Positions 53,642 to 63,133 of a stretch of 64,000 bases of DNA are shown piece after piece. This DNA comes from Dyadobacter sp. CY323. Its GTDB lineage: Bacteria; Bacteroidota; Bacteroidia; Cytophagales; Spirosomataceae. Position 1 is the first letter of the stretch; every line of letters begins with the position of its first letter. The stretch covers positions 62,001 through 126,000 of the forward strand of contig NZ_JAJUXH010000007.1 of the NCBI RefSeq assembly GCF_021390245.1, given 5' to 3'. The notes beneath the pieces are model-generated. The model was not told where the DNA came from and did not search any database. It saw only the letters and a program-made list of their open reading frames with translations. The position numbers and the translations under genes are program-made.

Positions 53642-55834
53642 TTATTCCAAAACCAGCCAGGTGTACGAGTTAGCCGGAATTGTGACTGTGACCATCGCAT
53701 CATAATCCCGGCTGATTTTTACCGTTTTAGCGGCACTTTCTTTTTCTCTGACCCTGATCGTTTCGTGCTGGCCTGTGTAGTAAACCGGAAGTTTAACACT
53801 GCGCTGAATGCTGATTTCGAGGGGGTTATAAAGCATTACCAACCCTTTTTGTTTCAATGCGGGATTGATATGCATGATCCCGTCCCAGTCACGTCCGTCC
53901 GCGCGGCGCAAATGCAACACATCCGAGTTTAAAATGTCACGGTATTTCTTATACCAGTTTATTACCTCCGATACCTTACTTTTTGTCAGGTCGGTGTCGT
54001 AAAGCCGCGGTCCGCGGTAGCAAGCCTGCACGCCTGCTCCGTAATATTGCATCATCAATTGCTCGTAGGTATCCAGGTGTTCGGACAATGGTTCCAGAAC
54101 AGCATCCTCATTCCCACCCTGGTATTTCGTCAGTGGTACAAACCCCCAGACTATCGACGGGATTTCGTTCCACATGGCATCATAGATATTCTGCCGGTTC
54201 AGGATCTTTTGCTGGTCCCGCGATAATGAAAAATTCACTTCCCGATACCCCAGCGCAACCTTATTTGTTCCATCCAGAAAGTACCAGTCCGGGGCATTGA
54301 CATACACGCCGTTTTCATTGCACCAGCGATACAAACTTTTCTGTAATTCCATCTGCCTCCATTGCGAGTCGGCCAGCCCGGTATGCCCGGGATGTGTCGT
54401 GGATGCGCACACGTCACCCGGATATGGTCCGTCATTTTCGAAGATATTGAATCCGGTGTAACTCATAAATTGTTTGAGTTTCTCTATGTAGGCAAGTCCC
54501 CATTTGCTACCCAGGCATGGTGCGTGCCCATTAAAGAAAGCGCCGCCAGGCTTGTTGGTCTTCGGGTCGATTACATCGTCTTCATCGCTGATCCGCCGCG
54601 AGCTGAACAAAGAATAACTGCCGATGAAAATGTTTTTACTATACGCGTAATCTGCCAGCTTTTTCCATTTATCCAGGTTTGTCTGGCTCACGTCTTCCAT
54701 AATGCAATGGCTGCCAAAGCTCAGGATCAGGGCTTCGTAACCCGTTGCCGCACACTGGTCAATCGCTGTTTTTACTTCTTCGTCGTTTTTACTGACCAAA
54801 TGCATAAAGATCGGGTTACTGGTTGTCCAGGGCGCAATGGTCCGGTACATTCTCTTGATAGCTAATCCTTTACGCTCACGATCATAACTTTCTTGCAGCA
54901 GTTCATACGTTCGCACGGATTCCAGTGATTCGCCCTTTTTCAAAACCATTCCCATATTTCTGGCCGGGTGTACTTCCAGTAAACAAGGCGTTTGAAACTC
55001 GTAATTAACCTGTGAGGTATATGCCGGATCGACTTTCCAGTGGGTCGCCTGGTCGCTCAGATTGTACCGCATGGAATTGTTGAATGCAAAGTTGTTTTCA
55101 ACATAAATCCCATTTGGTTTCGCCATACTATGCGGCGTACCGACAACTGCACTTTCCTCTTCAACCACAGCCAGAATTTCGTTAACAACTTGATCGACAG
55201 TAACCTCCGAAGACGAATTGTTTTCTATGGTAACCCATTTACTCAAAAGCGGAATGCCGTCGAAAATGGAGTAATGCACATTTACCTCAATGCCCTGCAA
55301 GTCAGGAAGAGATGATTTATAATGAAATTCGATGGTTTTACCGGTAGGCTGATTTTTGTCGCCGGTCCACATGGAGGTTTTCCAGTTGAGATACGGTTTG
55401 ATGTTGCCGATCGTAAAATCGACGAAATGAAAAGCGCTGTCCGAGGATTTTAGCCCGTCGATCCATTCCGGAAGCAGATAACCGTTTTCTTTTTGACCAT
55501 ACAATCCTCCGACGTTGTAATGGCGGCCGGCTATCGTCACGCGGGCCTCCGGTTTAACGGAACGGAGCAACTGCTGGCCATTTGAAAGATTAGTAAAATC
55601 GGTGCATGCCAGGTCGGGCGACAACCGGAACGTCCGTTTCAACAGACCATTATGCAGGATGATGTTTTTACCGTCAGAAGATTTATAGGCTGCGGCTTTC
55701 TCTTTAACAGTTCCGATCAGCCAGTCTGAGCTTCTTTTCTGATCAAATGCGGCATTCCAGATTGGAAGATTTTGTGCGGCTAACTCTGTAATCGCGAGGA
55801 ATGCGCCGATTAAAGTGAATAAAAACGGTTTCAT
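53642..55834 (-). CDS. Secreted glycoside hydrolase-like protein (alpha-galactosidase/clan D-like)
   Basis: This 730-residue exported protein has a Sec signal (MKPFLFTLIGAFLAITELAAQ). A large N-terminal beta-sandwich (about 40-330) is followed by a TIM barrel (about 340-640) and a small C-terminal beta domain ending VTIPANSYTWLVLE. Barrel features resemble GH36-like clan D enzymes: YEALILSFG (about 365), FNIFENDGPYPGDV with D468 as a nucleophile candidate, and a WNEIPSIVWGFVPL region later. I cannot assign the family or substrate firmly. The next gene upstream, 55866, is a small secreted protein in the same direction. Confidence 0.65.
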   Translation of the reverse strand: MKPFLFTLIGAFLAITELAAQNLPIWNAAFDQKRSSDWLIGTVKEKAAAYKSSDGKNIILHNGLLKRTFRLSPDLACTDFTNLSNGQQLLRSVKPEARVTIAGRHYNVGGLYGQKENGYLLPEWIDGLKSSDSAFHFVDFTIGNIKPYLNWKTSMWTGDKNQPTGKTIEFHYKSSLPDLQGIEVNVHYSIFDGIPLLSKWVTIENNSSSEVTVDQVVNEILAVVEEESAVVGTPHSMAKPNGIYVENNFAFNNSMRYNLSDQATHWKVDPAYTSQVNYEFQTPCLLEVHPARNMGMVLKKGESLESVRTYELLQESYDRERKGLAIKRMYRTIAPWTTSNPIFMHLVSKNDEEVKTAIDQCAATGYEALILSFGSHCIMEDVSQTNLDKWKKLADYAYSKNIFIGSYSLFSSRRISDEDDVIDPKTNKPGGAFFNGHAPCLGSKWGLAYIEKLKQFMSYTGFNIFENDGPYPGDVCASTTHPGHTGLADSQWRQMELQKSLYRWCNENGVYVNAPDWYFLDGTNKVALGYREVNFSLSRDQQKILNRQNIYDAMWNEIPSIVWGFVPLTKYQGGNEDAVLEPLSEHLDTYEQLMMQYYGAGVQACYRGPRLYDTDLTKSKVSEVINWYKKYRDILNSDVLHLRRADGRDWDGIMHINPALKQKGLVMLYNPLEISIQRSVKLPVYYTGQHETIRVREKESAAKTVKISRDYDAMVTVTIPANSYTWLVLE

Positions 55835-55865
55835 ATTTGATTTAAAGATGAAGCCGGAATATAGG

Positions 55866-56567
55866 TCAAAGGGTGCTGCAGAACGCGAGGGTCTGTTTCA
55901 AATCCTCCTCGTTTTCCAGATTAATCCCTTTTTCTTTTAAAAACCGGTTAATTTCCGATTTATTGGATGGGAAAATTTTCATTAGGCTTCCACGGTTCAC
56001 CAGGTGGATGCGATCGTTTTTGTCGAGAAGATAAAAGGTGGATCTCTTTTTAAGAATGACTTTGTCCCGTCCCTCCAAAAACTGGACGCCATTTCCATTC
56101 ATATAAGAAGAATAGCTTGAAATAGCCGAGGTGGAGGAATACTGATCATAAGAGGCGTATTTTTCATTACCCATTTGAACTAAAAACAGCTTTTTAGCAA
56201 GCCTTACCCTGCCGTATTCACCGGCAACTTCCACATGTCCGCGGCCCTGGTAAAAGTAGTAGGGTGTCTGATCGATGGAGACGAAGCGTATGAAATCAAT
56301 ATCGTTCAACAACATCGTATCCGTACTTGGAGCGATGAACATCACTTGTCCGTGTACGAGGCTGTAATTAAATTTCGCCTTCGAAATCGTGCCATTCCGG
56401 AAAACTGCCTGTCCGTCGAGAAACGTATCGTACTGAAATCGCAGGGAATACGGGAGAGTTTTGCCGATGTCGCTGCCATCTTTTACCCGAACTACGTCAG
56501 TATTCTTTTGGGCATATACGCAGCCGATTGAAATCAGTAAAATGGCCAGGGTGGACAACGACTTCAT
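55866..56567 (-). CDS. Hypothetical secreted protein (233 aa)
   Basis: I do not recognise a family with certainty. The N-terminus MKSLSTLAILLISIGCVYAQ is a Sec signal. The mature part is predicted to be beta-rich, with VRLAKKLFLVQMGNEKYASYDQYS, a Ser-rich stretch SSTSAISSYSSY (about 143-155), and a helical C-terminus SEINRFLKEKGINLENEEDL. The latter part resembles small Bacteroidota periplasmic proteins of unknown role. It lies 31 bp upstream of the glycoside hydrolase-like gene, so co-transcription is likely. Confidence 0.75.
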   Translation of the reverse strand: MKSLSTLAILLISIGCVYAQKNTDVVRVKDGSDIGKTLPYSLRFQYDTFLDGQAVFRNGTISKAKFNYSLVHGQVMFIAPSTDTMLLNDIDFIRFVSIDQTPYYFYQGRGHVEVAGEYGRVRLAKKLFLVQMGNEKYASYDQYSSTSAISSYSSYMNGNGVQFLEGRDKVILKKRSTFYLLDKNDRIHLVNRGSLMKIFPSNKSEINRFLKEKGINLENEEDLKQTLAFCSTL

Positions 56568-56653
56568 AGCATCACGGGTTTAGGTATTATTTCAATCTAA
56601 ATTTAGACAAATCGGGGAGATATTCCATTTTTCTTTTCAGCTTCCCCGCACAG

Positions 56654-57397
56654 CTATTCTTCCCAGGCAATCTGTGAGCCTTCTTCTGTCTTGGTCGAAC
56701 TTTCTACCGCCGCATTAATCTCTTTCATTTCTTCCTCTGTGAGGTCTCGCCACTTTCCTACCGGCAGGTTTTCCATCGTAACATTCATGATCCGGACTCT
56801 TTTCAGTTTCCGTACTTCATAGCCCAGGAAATCACACATGCGCCTGATCTGGCGGTTTAAACCCTGAGTAAGGATAATGGTAAAAACATGACTACTGTCT
56901 TTTCTCACAAAACACTTTTTGGTAATCGTCCCTAAAACAGGCACGCCGGATGCCATTTTTGCGATAAAATCAGGGGTTACCGGTTTATTGACCGTCACCA
57001 CATATTCTTTTTCATGATTGTTTCCGGCCCGGAGTATCTTATTTACAATATCTCCGTCACTGGTCAGAAATATCAATCCCTCCGAAGGTTTATCGAGCCG
57101 CCCGATCGGGAAAATGCGCTCAGGATGCCGGATATAGTCAATAATATTTCCCTTCACATTACGCTCGGTCGTACACGTGATCCCTACCGGTTTGTTAAAA
57201 GCAATGTAAACGGACTTTTTCTTAATCTTCAACCGCTGCCCTTTTACCCGCACATCATCCGCCGCAGAAGCTTTGTCGCCCAGTACCGCAACCCTCCCAT
57301 TCAACGTTACCTGACCTTGTTCCACCAGCCTGTCCGCCTCTCTCCTGGAACAAAAACCGGTTTCACTGATAAATTTATTAATGCGGGTCAATTCCAT
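56654..57397 (-). CDS. rluF: 23S rRNA pseudouridine synthase, RluF type
   Basis: This enzyme makes pseudouridine in 23S rRNA (the family acts at position 2604). With the start at ATG 57397 the protein is 247 residues and begins MELTRINKFISETGFCSRREADRL, the standard S4 RNA-binding opening; twelve extra codons upstream are not conserved in style. The catalytic Asp is in GRLDKPSEGLIFLTSDG (about 96-112), with the C-terminal ILTQGLNRQIRRMCDFLGYEVRKLKRVRIMN (in part) typical of the RsuA/RluF group. It is divergent from the esterase gene at 57546. Confidence 0.92.
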   Translation of the reverse strand: MELTRINKFISETGFCSRREADRLVEQGQVTLNGRVAVLGDKASAADDVRVKGQRLKIKKKSVYIAFNKPVGITCTTERNVKGNIIDYIRHPERIFPIGRLDKPSEGLIFLTSDGDIVNKILRAGNNHEKEYVVTVNKPVTPDFIAKMASGVPVLGTITKKCFVRKDSSHVFTIILTQGLNRQIRRMCDFLGYEVRKLKRVRIMNVTMENLPVGKWRDLTEEEMKEINAAVESSTKTEEGSQIAWEE

Positions 57398-57545
57398 TAT
57401 TTCAAAATTACTGAGTACTGAATGCGTCGACAAAATACAGCAAATCGTAAAAATTATCCCGGTTTTATCAAAGATTCCGGCGGTTCGCCCCTTTATCTGT
57501 CAATTCTCAATTTTTTCACTTAGTCTGATAGAATATTCGTTTAGT

Positions 57546-58847
57546 ATGAAAAATCGCTTACTCCTTGTCCAGTTACTTTTCTGGGTATCTCTCATTTCCC
57601 TTCATGCCCAGCCTGCCAGGCGTCCCGTAGAAGTAATCGTTACGGCCGACCATGAAGACTGGACTTACAAAACCGGTGAAAAAGCGCAGTTTATTGTGCA
57701 GGTATTGCGTAACGGTAATCCGGTTAAAAATGCATCGATACGTTATGAAATAGGTTTGGAAAAACTTGATCCGACCATCAAAGAAACCAAAACGGCCGCT
57801 GACGGAAAGCTTACCATTGACGGTGGAACTTTGAAAACACCGGGTTTTTTGAGGTGCATTGCCTGGGCAAACGTCGATGGCGGTGAATATCGCGGGTTGG
57901 CAACGGCCGGTTTCGACCCACTGAAAATACAGCCGACCGTTTCAAATCCGGAAGATTTCGATACGTTTTGGGCGAATGCAAAAAAGGAGCTGGCGACGGT
58001 CCCGATGGATGCCAAAATGACTCTGCTACCGGAACGCTGCACCGAAAAAGTGAATGTATATCACCTTAATCTTCAAAATAACAGAACGAACGTGCGCGTC
58101 TACGGGATTTTGTGTGTCCCTAAAAAAGAAGGAAAATACCCTGCATTACTTAAAGTGCCAGGCGCTGGTGTGAGAGCGTATTATGGTGATGTAGCGACTG
58201 CCGAAAAAGGCATTATCACGTTGGAAATAGGCATTCACGGTGTTCCGGTGACAATGGATCCGTCGGTTTACGTCGATCTGGGCCAGGGGGCTTTAAATGG
58301 GTATCCGTCTGCTAATCTGGATGATAAAGACCGGTTTTATTATAAAAGGGTTTATCTCGGATGCGTGCGAGCAAATGACTTTCTGGTAAGTATGCCGCAG
58401 TTCGACGGGGTTAATCTGGCAGTTACAGGTGGCAGCCAGGGAGGCGCATTATCCATTATCACAGCCGGCCTCGACTCGCGTGTGAAATGGCTGGGCGCAT
58501 TTTATCCGGCATTAAGCGATGTTACTGGTTACCTGCACGGTCGCGCGGGTGGCTGGCCTCATTACTTCGATAAAAACAGCGTGAAATGGAATAATACCAA
58601 AGACAAACTGGCAACAGTGGGCTACTACGATGTAGTCAATTTTGCGAGAAGAGTGAAGGTGCCGGGCTTTTACATTTGGGGATTCAATGACGAAACCTGC
58701 CCTCCTACCTCCATGTATTCTGCATATAATGTAACCACTGCACCAAAAGAACTGAAACTATATCTCGACACCGGCCACTGGACATATCAGGAAGAGCGCG
58801 ACGTGATGAACAACTGGCTGATTGAAAAATTAACAGCAAAAAAATAA
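57546..58847 (+). CDS. Secreted acetylxylan esterase / cephalosporin-C deacetylase family hydrolase
   Basis: This 433-residue exported alpha/beta hydrolase has a Sec signal beginning MKNRLLLVQLLFWVSLISLHAQ; this ATG is chosen over an earlier in-frame codon at 57381 because only it gives a signal peptide. The N-terminal 130 residues form a beta domain, then the AXE1-type hydrolase follows. The catalytic triad is visible: S297 in GGSQGG, Asp in GFNDETCPP and His in DTGHWTYQ. It should remove acetyl groups from sugars or polysaccharides. The Gfo/Idh/MocA gene follows after 4 bp, giving a clear operon. Confidence 0.9.
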   Translation: MKNRLLLVQLLFWVSLISLHAQPARRPVEVIVTADHEDWTYKTGEKAQFIVQVLRNGNPVKNASIRYEIGLEKLDPTIKETKTAADGKLTIDGGTLKTPGFLRCIAWANVDGGEYRGLATAGFDPLKIQPTVSNPEDFDTFWANAKKELATVPMDAKMTLLPERCTEKVNVYHLNLQNNRTNVRVYGILCVPKKEGKYPALLKVPGAGVRAYYGDVATAEKGIITLEIGIHGVPVTMDPSVYVDLGQGALNGYPSANLDDKDRFYYKRVYLGCVRANDFLVSMPQFDGVNLAVTGGSQGGALSIITAGLDSRVKWLGAFYPALSDVTGYLHGRAGGWPHYFDKNSVKWNNTKDKLATVGYYDVVNFARRVKVPGFYIWGFNDETCPPTSMYSAYNVTTAPKELKLYLDTGHWTYQEERDVMNNWLIEKLTAKK

Positions 58848-58851
58848 CACT

Positions 58852-60156
58852 ATGGACCGTCGGACATTTATTGAAAAGTCTGCGTTTGCGGGTGCCGCTT
58901 TCTCAGCACTTCCATTGCTGAGCGCATTGAGCAGGGCCGCACCTTACCGCACTGCGCTGGTCGGTGCGGGGTGGTGGGGTACCAATATTCTGCGCTGCGC
59001 CATTCAGGCCGGCGAGTCGAAAGTTGTCGCGCTTTGTGATGTGGATGAAAATCAGCTGAAAGTTTGCTCCGATGTCGTTTCCAAACTGACGCCTGACAAA
59101 CCTAAACTTTACCGCGATTACCGGGAAATGCTTTTAAAAGAAAAGCCGGAGATCGTGATCGTGGCCACGCCCGACCACTGGCACGCATTGTGTTGCATTG
59201 CAGCCATCGAATCGGGTGCGCATGTGTATGTCGAAAAACCGATTTCACATACCATAAAAGAAGGACGCGCCATGGTGAATGCAACGCGGAAACATGGAAA
59301 GATCGTGCAGGTAGGAACGCACAGACGGGTGTCTCCGCACAATGTATCCGGCATGGAATTTCTGAAATCGGGTAAGGCTGGAAAAATTGGAATGGCGCGT
59401 GCATTCGTGCATTACGGCGGCGGACCTGGCCAGAAAACACCAAACGAAGAAGCTCCAAAAACCATCGACTGGGATTTCTACTGCGGACCCGCACCATTGG
59501 TACCATACAATAAAACCATTCATCCGCGCGGTTTCAGGGGGTATCTCAATTTCGCAAATGGCACGCTCGGCGATTGGGGAATCCACTGGCTTGACCAGGT
59601 ATTGTGGTGGTCGGAACAGAAATATCCGAAGAAAATATACTCAACGGGCGGCCGTGCGATCCGGCAAGACAATACCGACGCACCCGACCATCAGGTAGCG
59701 GTTTTCGATTTTGATGGTTTCACACTGGAATGGGAGCACCGGAATTTCGCGGCTAACAATGCGGAAAAAACACATCCGCAGCAAGCAGTAGGCGTTTATT
59801 TCTACGGAACCGAGGGCACATTTCACATGGGCTGGCTCGACGGATGGACATTTTATCCTACAAACCCAAACAAGCCGATCATTCACGAAGATGCCAAACT
59901 GGACAAACCCGATGATCAGAATATCCAGCTCTTGTGGGCCAATTTTTTAAGTTCAATTAAAACAAATACCCCGCCGATCTGTGACATCGAAGTGGGTCAG
60001 AAGTCGACCAATGTGGCTTTACTCGGAATGCTTTCCTATAAATTAGGCAGGAGTATTATCTGGGACGGAGAAAAAGAAACGATCGAGGGTGACGCGGAAG
60101 CAAATAAATTGCTGAGCCGGAACTATCGCGGGGAGTGGAAGTATCCGAAGGTGTAA
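58852..60156 (+). CDS. Tat-exported Gfo/Idh/MocA family oxidoreductase
   Basis: This 434-residue NAD(P)-dependent sugar oxidoreductase has a twin-arginine-type leader (MDRRTFIEKSAFAGAAF). The nucleotide-binding motif ALVGAGWWGTN lies near residue 35, followed by VALCDVDENQL, the dinucleotide-binding EKPISHTIKEGR with the conserved Lys (about 123-134), GTHRRVSPHN and GDWGIHWLDQVLWW (about 240-253). Such exported members often act with glycoside hydrolases and bind their cofactor tightly before export. It lies 4 bp after the esterase. A 10-bp repeat array starts 5 bp after its stop codon and may serve as its 3' end. Confidence 0.9.
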   Translation: MDRRTFIEKSAFAGAAFSALPLLSALSRAAPYRTALVGAGWWGTNILRCAIQAGESKVVALCDVDENQLKVCSDVVSKLTPDKPKLYRDYREMLLKEKPEIVIVATPDHWHALCCIAAIESGAHVYVEKPISHTIKEGRAMVNATRKHGKIVQVGTHRRVSPHNVSGMEFLKSGKAGKIGMARAFVHYGGGPGQKTPNEEAPKTIDWDFYCGPAPLVPYNKTIHPRGFRGYLNFANGTLGDWGIHWLDQVLWWSEQKYPKKIYSTGGRAIRQDNTDAPDHQVAVFDFDGFTLEWEHRNFAANNAEKTHPQQAVGVYFYGTEGTFHMGWLDGWTFYPTNPNKPIIHEDAKLDKPDDQNIQLLWANFLSSIKTNTPPICDIEVGQKSTNVALLGMLSYKLGRSIIWDGEKETIEGDAEANKLLSRNYRGEWKYPKV

Positions 60157-60161
60157 AAAAA

Positions 60162-60239
60162 GTCATTTATCGTCATTGGTGGTCATTCATTGTATTATAT
60201 CCAGAAAACAATAAATGACTATTAATGACTATAAATGAC
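60162..60239. repeat. Second inverted pair of 10-bp tandem arrays
   Basis: The left arm has decamers GTCATTTATC, GTCATTGGTG, GTCATTCATT (60162-60191). The right arm has AATAAATGAC, TATTAATGAC, TATAAATGAC (60210-60239). The arms are nearly reverse complements around a short loop. TATTAATGAC is identical to a unit in the array at 31852-31959. It lies between two convergent genes, a position where a bidirectional 3' end would be expected. Confidence 0.85.
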
Positions 60240-60266
60240 TAGTAAGTATCACCAAGAGAACAGCAA

Positions 60267-60623
60267 TCAGTCAATCTTAATCACTTCAGCGGGAATGTTG
60301 TATTGATCAATCATTTCACGCGTGAATCTCACGTGTCCGCGTGGCGCCATTAAGTATAATTTAGCCCCCTTCATTCCTGCCAATTCACTCAATAACTTCC
60401 ATTTTGAGATGTTGCCACGCATCTGATCTGTTTTAACAGAAACTTCAAGATAATGGCGGTTAAACATATTAACACCAGTAACATCAGGCGTAAACTTGAT
60501 ATTGTCTGCTGCCCTTTCATAAGATTTCGGGATTTCGTAGCCTTCCATGTTAGCCTGAATATCCTTAAAACCGTGAGCCTTAGCCCATTTAATTACCTGC
60601 GGAATAAATGATTCCTTTTCCAT
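60267..60623 (-). CDS. Hypothetical protein, possible nuclease-like fold (118 aa)
   Basis: I do not recognise this protein. It is soluble, with alternating helix and strand. The segment KFTPDVTGVNMFNRHYLEVSVKTD (about 43-65) looks like the PD...E-x-x-x-K order of the restriction-endonuclease-like fold (PD at 45-46, E and K near 58-62), and is followed by a helix and a strand AKLYLMAPRGHV. The spacing differs from the classic E-x-K, so this is a weak idea only. It stands alone on its strand, convergent with the Gfo/Idh/MocA gene. Confidence 0.6.
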   Translation of the reverse strand: MEKESFIPQVIKWAKAHGFKDIQANMEGYEIPKSYERAADNIKFTPDVTGVNMFNRHYLEVSVKTDQMRGNISKWKLLSELAGMKGAKLYLMAPRGHVRFTREMIDQYNIPAEVIKID

Positions 60624-60798
60624 AATGATGAATGAATATTTTTTTTTCTTCCCACTCTACAGGGACTTCTACAATAAAAATCGAGCTAAACTGAGCAGAG
60701 GGAAAGATTTATGCCGTATGCAGTCTGGCAAATAGTATAGATTAAGTGCGAAAGGTACTCGTTTTCGCCGAAAACAGCAAATTTGGGCATCAAATCGT

Positions 60799-61125
60799 TC
60801 AGTCGTCCAGCTCATCAAGAAAGGCATTGTAAGCTCCCATCAGCTCCCGAAGTGCTTTTGAATCGTTCCGGGAACGGGCCAGCTCCACACCTTTCTGATA
60901 AATCTGCTCCGTCTTTTCCACTTTTTCCAACGCTGCAAAAAATGCGCCAGCGTGATAATAGGTCGGCAGATAGTCAGGATGTTGGGTCAGGAGTATCTCA
61001 AAAAAACGTTCGGCCTGGATCGGATCGGACTTCGTGTATTCAATGGCGAGCGCGTAAACATTAAATGGATCGGTCGGATCTTCTTCGTAAAATGTCAGTA
61101 AAGAGGTAAGAAAGGAGCCTTTCAT
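60799..61125 (-). CDS. Small TPR-type helical protein (108 aa)
   Basis: The protein is all-helical with two to three tetratricopeptide-like units: NVYALAIEYTKSDPIQAERFFEILLTQHPDYLP (shown in part), then TYYHAGAFFAALEKVEKTEQIYQKGVELA. The Y-A-x-E/H-P-D-Y pattern is typical. It lacks a signal peptide, so it acts in the cytoplasm, presumably as a protein-binding scaffold. It is divergent from etfB, with 94 bp between the start codons. Confidence 0.78.
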   Translation of the reverse strand: MKGSFLTSLLTFYEEDPTDPFNVYALAIEYTKSDPIQAERFFEILLTQHPDYLPTYYHAGAFFAALEKVEKTEQIYQKGVELARSRNDSKALRELMGAYNAFLDELDD

Positions 61126-61152
61126 GAGTAATTATTATGCTTGCATACGATT

Positions 61153-61160
61153 TAGATTTG
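61153..61160 (+). promoter_or_regulatory. Possible etfB promoter -7 element
   Basis: TAGATTTG fits the TAnnTTTG -7 consensus of Bacteroidota and lies 59 bp before the etfB start. No clean TTTG is seen at the -33 position, so support is moderate at best. Confidence 0.35.
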
Positions 61161-61219
61161 CCTTAATTTGCCCGGATTAAATTAGTCTCATCAACCAAAA
61201 GTTTCGCAACTGAAATATC

Positions 61220-61957
61220 ATGAAAATTCTAGTTTGTATAACCAATGTACCGGATACAACCGCTAAGATAACTTTCACCGACAACGACACCAAGCTTAAT
61301 AAAGCAGGCATACCTTATATCATTGGCCCGTATGACGACTACGCACTTGCGCGGGGAGTGGAATTAAAAGAGCAAACCGGCGGCTCCCTCACCGTATTGC
61401 ACGTAGGTGAGGCGGATGCCGATCCGCAAATACGGAAAGCACTCGCAATCGGCGCCGACGATGCGATCCGGATCAATGCGGATCCACTGGATTCCTATTT
61501 CACCGCTTTCCAGATCGCACAGGTTGCAAAGCCTGGTACGTATGACCTGATCTTAATGGGCCGTGAATCCATTGATTATAATAGCGGCGTAGTGCACGGG
61601 CTCGTGGGCGAAATGCTCGGAATCGCTTCATACTCACCGGTAATGAAACTGGAAATTACGGGTTCAACAGCCACGTTGTCCCGTGAAATCGACGGGGGAA
61701 AAGAAGTGTTGCAAGCGCCGCTCCCACTGGTACTGGGATGCCAGGAACCCATTGCCGAATGGAAAATACCCAATATGCGTGGCATCATGACAGCCCGCAC
61801 AAAGCCACTTCAGGTATTGGAACCGGTTGCGCTGGAAGAGCTAACTACTCCCCAGAAATATACTCTGCCCACGCCCAAAGGTGCCTGCAAAATGATCCCG
61901 GCCAGTGAAGCCGGAACTCTCATTCGTTTGTTGCAAACGGAAGCCAAAGTGCTTTAA
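61220..61957 (+). CDS. etfB: Electron transfer flavoprotein beta subunit
   Basis: EtfB pairs with EtfA to accept electrons from acyl-CoA and related dehydrogenases in the cytoplasm and pass them to the respiratory chain. The 245-residue protein begins MKILVCITNVPDTTAKI and has the AMP/FAD-contact regions IIGPYDDYALARGVELKE and ALAIGADDAIRIN, with DLILMGRESIDYNSGVVHGLVGEMLG further on. The order etfB then etfA, 35 bp apart, is standard. The pair implies fatty-acid or amino-acid oxidation, although no acyl-CoA dehydrogenase is in this window. Confidence 0.95.
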   Translation: MKILVCITNVPDTTAKITFTDNDTKLNKAGIPYIIGPYDDYALARGVELKEQTGGSLTVLHVGEADADPQIRKALAIGADDAIRINADPLDSYFTAFQIAQVAKPGTYDLILMGRESIDYNSGVVHGLVGEMLGIASYSPVMKLEITGSTATLSREIDGGKEVLQAPLPLVLGCQEPIAEWKIPNMRGIMTARTKPLQVLEPVALEELTTPQKYTLPTPKGACKMIPASEAGTLIRLLQTEAKVL

Positions 61958-61992
61958 GCAGGTTTTGTCAATCCATTTAAATCTAGAATAAC

Positions 61993-62967
61993 ATGTCAGT
62001 CCTTATATATGTAGAGCTGGATAACGGTTCGATCAAAAAAACATCCCTCGAAGCAGTCGCTTTTGGCTCGAAAGTTGCTGAAAAAATCGGTGAGAAAGCG
62101 GTCGTTCTGGCCATTGGACATGCAGCTTCGGCTGAGCTGGAAAAAGCTGGTAATTATGGAGCTTCCAAAGTACTGCATGCCGCCGACGCGAAGCTTACGC
62201 ACGAAAACGCAATGGCTTATGCCGATGTACTCGTGCAGGCGGCAAGCCAGGAGTCCAGCAAGGTGATCATTCTTGCAAAATCCGGATTGGGTGATGCACT
62301 GGCTGCCCGCGCCGCTGCAAAACTTAAAGCGGGGATCGTTTCCGGCGTTACCGCTTTGCCTGAGATTGGTGACTCATTTCAGGTGACCCGAAGTATTTTT
62401 ACCGGGAAAGCATTTGCTACAACTGAAATTAAATCAGATATCAAAATTCTGGTTGTCCGGAAGAATGCTATTGAAATCGACGACTCCCCGGTTTCGACCG
62501 TACAAGCTGAGATTACCGCATTTACTCCACCGCTTCGCGACGAAGATTTCCAAGCAAGCGTGAGCAAGGTTGAGAAGGCCAGTTCCGAGCTGTCCCTGAC
62601 GGAGGCGGAAATTATCGTTTCCGGCGGGCGTGGAATGAAAGGCCCTGAAAACTGGCAACCGCTGATCGACCTGGCAAAAGCGCTGGGAGCTGCGACCGGA
62701 TGTTCCAAACCGGTTTCAGACCTCGACTGGCGCCCGCATCACGAACACATCGGACAGACGGGCATTAAAGTTGCCCCCAACTTATACATTGCCTGTGGCA
62801 TTTCCGGGGCCATTCAGCATCTGGCTGGTGTTAACGGTTCCAAGTGCATCGTCGTCATTAATAAAGATCCGGAAGCGCCTTTTTTCAAAGCCGCCGACTA
62901 TGGAATAATCGGTGACGTATTTGAAATATTGCCAAAACTGACCGAAGCTGCAAAAAGCTTAAAATAG
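61993..62967 (+). CDS. etfA: Electron transfer flavoprotein alpha subunit
   Basis: This 324-residue FAD-binding subunit has an N-terminal domain like EtfB (SVLIYVELDNGSIKKTSLEAV). The C-terminal FAD domain carries VSGGRGMKGPENW (about 212-224), then HIGQTGIKVAPNLYIACGISGAIQHLAG (in part, 254-282), CIVVINKDPEAPFFKAADYG and a final helix. These are the signatures of EtfA. Together with etfB it forms one operon, ended by a terminator before the nuclease gene. No regulatory element was recognised beyond the possible promoter. Confidence 0.96.
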   Translation: MSVLIYVELDNGSIKKTSLEAVAFGSKVAEKIGEKAVVLAIGHAASAELEKAGNYGASKVLHAADAKLTHENAMAYADVLVQAASQESSKVIILAKSGLGDALAARAAAKLKAGIVSGVTALPEIGDSFQVTRSIFTGKAFATTEIKSDIKILVVRKNAIEIDDSPVSTVQAEITAFTPPLRDEDFQASVSKVEKASSELSLTEAEIIVSGGRGMKGPENWQPLIDLAKALGAATGCSKPVSDLDWRPHHEHIGQTGIKVAPNLYIACGISGAIQHLAGVNGSKCIVVINKDPEAPFFKAADYGIIGDVFEILPKLTEAAKSLK

Positions 62968-63090
62968 GCAATTTTCTCGCTTTTTAATTTAAATGCAATA
63001 TTTCGAAGCAGGCTCAAATTTAAAAATAGCTTATAAATCAGTTCTTTAAGCCGTTTTACTTTCACCAGACCTGAGGTAACACGATTCTTG

Positions 63091-63133
63091 ACCCGTACCG
63101 TATTTTTTTATGCAGTACGGGTTATTTATTTTT
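63091..63133 (+). terminator. Terminator after etfA
   Basis: ACCCGTAC (63091-63098) and GTACGGGT (63115-63122) form a perfect 8-bp stem, followed by TATTTATTTTT. A TATTTTTG box (63127-63134) overlaps its tail and could be the -7 element for the next gene. Confidence 0.75.

Noticed and set aside
57381-57545. Upstream in-frame extension of the acetylxylan esterase
   Set aside because: The extension overlaps the start of divergent rluF and would bury the signal peptide that begins at ATG 57546.
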